This document shows positions 15,417 through 16,473 of a stretch of DNA of 16,473 nt, one piece after another; within the stretch, counting starts at the first letter, position 1, and every line of letters begins with the position of its first letter. Location: the NCBI GenBank assembly GCA_018608735.1, contig JABAYZ010000130.1, positions 1-16,473 on the forward strand. The letters run 5' to 3'. The stretch comes from Flavobacteriaceae bacterium. Lineage in GTDB: Bacteria > Bacteroidota > Bacteroidia > Flavobacteriales > Flavobacteriaceae. Position numbers and translations under genes: made by a program. The notes beneath the pieces were generated by a model. That model saw only the letters and a list, made by a program, of their open reading frames with translations. It was not told where the DNA came from and did no database searches.

Positions 15417-15809
15417 ATGAATATTAGAGGTCGAAATAAAATATCTCCAGAGTTTAATATGTCGTCCATGACGGATATTGTATTTCTATTGTTGATTTTT
15501 TTCATGATCGCATCCACTTTGGTCACCACCAATGCGATTGATATTTTACTGCCAAAAGCCAGTGGGAAAACAGAAAATAAAAAATCGATTGCCGTCAGTA
15601 TTAAAAAAGATTTATCATTTTATATTGAACAATCCAAAGTTGAGGTTCAAAATTTAGAAGCTGAATTACTTCAATTACTCCAAAACCAAACCGCTCCAAC
15701 CCTTGTATTGAGAGCTGAAAAATCGGTCCCTGTAGACTATGTCGTTAAAGTGATGGACATTGCCAATCGAAATAAATTTAAAATCATTCTCGCTGTAAAT
15801 CCGAATTAA
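15417..15809 (+). CDS. exbD: ExbD/TolR family biopolymer transport protein
   Basis: The 130-residue protein has a short cytoplasmic N-terminus, one membrane helix (about 18-38) carrying the essential Asp20 in NMSSMTDIVFLLLIFFM, and a periplasmic domain ending in LRAEKSVPVDYVVKVMDIA, the canonical ExbD C-terminal fold. Asp20 is the protonation site of the channel formed with ExbB. It starts 1 nt after the exbB stop with AGGATG across the junction, and the tonB-like ATG follows its own stop by 1 nt. Confidence 0.93.
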   Translation: MNIRGRNKISPEFNMSSMTDIVFLLLIFFMIASTLVTTNAIDILLPKASGKTENKKSIAVSIKKDLSFYIEQSKVEVQNLEAELLQLLQNQTAPTLVLRAEKSVPVDYVVKVMDIANRNKFKIILAVNPN

Positions 15810-15810
15810 G

Positions 15811-16473
15811 ATGGGCTACTTTAAAACCAAACATCAAAAACATTCCGCACGATTGACCACCGTCATCATGCTGTTGTTGATTTTGTTGCTGTTTGTGGTC
15901 GGTCCTGGATACATGGATCCACCTTTAGAGTATGGTGTTGCGGTTAATTTTGGAACTTCCGATACGGGCAGCGGTGCTGTGCAACCTAAAAAACCGTTGG
16001 CATCTGAAACTACTCCAGTTTCTGAGCCCGTTATAGAACCTGTGAAATCCACAGCACTCGTTGAACCCAGCGCACCTGCCGCAGCAGAAGAGGTTTTGAC
16101 TTCAGAAGATTTAGAATCCATTGCCATCAAAAAAGCAGAAGCTGAAACGGCTAAGTTGAAAGCGGATGCGGATGCCAAAGAGAAGGCAGAAGTTGAGGCG
16201 AAAGCGAAAGCAGAGGAAGAGCGTCTCAAAAAAGAAGCCGATTTAAAAGCGAAAAAGAAACAAGAATTAGATGCCCTCATGGGCGGTATTGGATCAGATG
16301 ACGGTACGGATACAGGCTCAGAGGGTGATGATGATACTGCGGGCGATAAAGGCCAACTGAATGGTAATCCCTATGCGCCCAGTTATTTTGGATCTCCGGG
16401 TAGTGGAAATGGAGGCGTTGGCTATGGACTGAACGGTCGTGGGCGTCCGTCCAAATCGAAAGTGATTCCTGAC
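15811..16473 (+). CDS. TonB-like energy transducer (partial, runs off the window end)
   Basis: The frame opens at ATG 15811, 1 nt after the exbD stop, and stays open to the window end (221 codons seen). A cytoplasmic basic N-terminus is followed by one membrane anchor (about 16-33). Next come a Pro/Glu/Val-rich stretch (about 58-90), an Ala/Lys/Glu-rich segment likely to be helical or coiled-coil (about 100-156), an acidic Gly/Asp/Ser run (158-180), and a Gly/Asn-rich linker ending in LNGRGRPSKSKVIPD. This is the layout of flavobacterial TonB-type proteins, whose globular C-terminal receptor-binding domain would follow. The domain itself is out of view, so TonB is assigned from context and architecture; a TolA-like protein is the alternative. 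A long minus-strand frame at 15834-16280 is only the antisense of the Ala/Lys-rich part. Confidence 0.85.
   Translation, partial: MGYFKTKHQKHSARLTTVIMLLLILLLFVVGPGYMDPPLEYGVAVNFGTSDTGSGAVQPKKPLASETTPVSEPVIEPVKSTALVEPSAPAAAEEVLTSEDLESIAIKKAEAETAKLKADADAKEKAEVEAKAKAEEERLKKEADLKAKKKQELDALMGGIGSDDGTDTGSEGDDDTAGDKGQLNGNPYAPSYFGSPGSGNGGVGYGLNGRGRPSKSKVIPD

Noticed and set aside
15834..16280. Minus-strand frame of 148 codons rich in Ser/Ala/Phe
   Set aside because: It is the antisense of the Lys/Ala/Glu-rich segment of the TonB-like gene, whose plus-strand frame runs unbroken from 15811 and is coupled to exbD.
1..16473. Search for CRISPR arrays, tRNA/rRNA genes, insertion sequences, toxin-antitoxin or phage-defence genes
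   Set aside because: No regularly spaced repeats, tRNA-like cloverleaf, transposase motif or defence-type domain was seen on either strand by reading.

Overview
This window looks like an ordinary chromosomal segment of a flavobacterium (phylum Bacteroidota, probably family Flavobacteriaceae). The reasons are AT-rich DNA, A-rich leaders in place of clear Shine-Dalgarno sites, several matches to the Bacteroidota promoter -7 box TAnnTTTG, a decayed secreted-protein gene with a type IX secretion sorting-domain remnant, and protein variants typical of the group. No rRNA, tRNA, CRISPR array, insertion sequence or phage gene is visible.

The left two thirds (175-12028) is transcribed from the minus strand. 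Reading along that strand from right to left it holds: an acyl-CoA dehydrogenase; a relic of a secreted type IX cargo gene with stops and frameshifts; a large DUF885 lipoprotein (putative metallopeptidase); a VOC/glyoxalase-fold protein paired with a Gfo/Idh/MocA oxidoreductase; an AI-2E-type permease gene split by a frameshift; a Crp/Fnr regulator; a lipoprotein fusing an NTF2-like domain to an alpha/beta hydrolase, closed by a strong terminator; and a likely three-gene unit of a PiT phosphate transporter, a membrane-anchored GH113-type glycoside hydrolase and a DJ-1/PfpI protein. A terminator at the left edge belongs to a plus-strand gene outside the window.

The right third (12102-16473) runs on the plus strand: anmK (cell-wall anhydroMurNAc recycling), nhaD (Na+/H+ antiporter), then a tightly packed exbB-exbD-tonB set (1-nt gaps) that powers TonB-dependent outer-membrane uptake. 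The tonB-like gene runs off the window end. The divergent promoter region between the acyl-CoA dehydrogenase and anmK holds a perfect 18-bp inverted repeat over the likely -33 region of the dehydrogenase promoter.

I did not find a clear undescribed system. The points most worth a second look are the NTF2-like/hydrolase lipoprotein fusion with a start-like internal ATG, the 18-bp operator candidate, the broken AI-2E permease, the decayed T9SS cargo gene, and the palindromes in the phosphate transporter leader.
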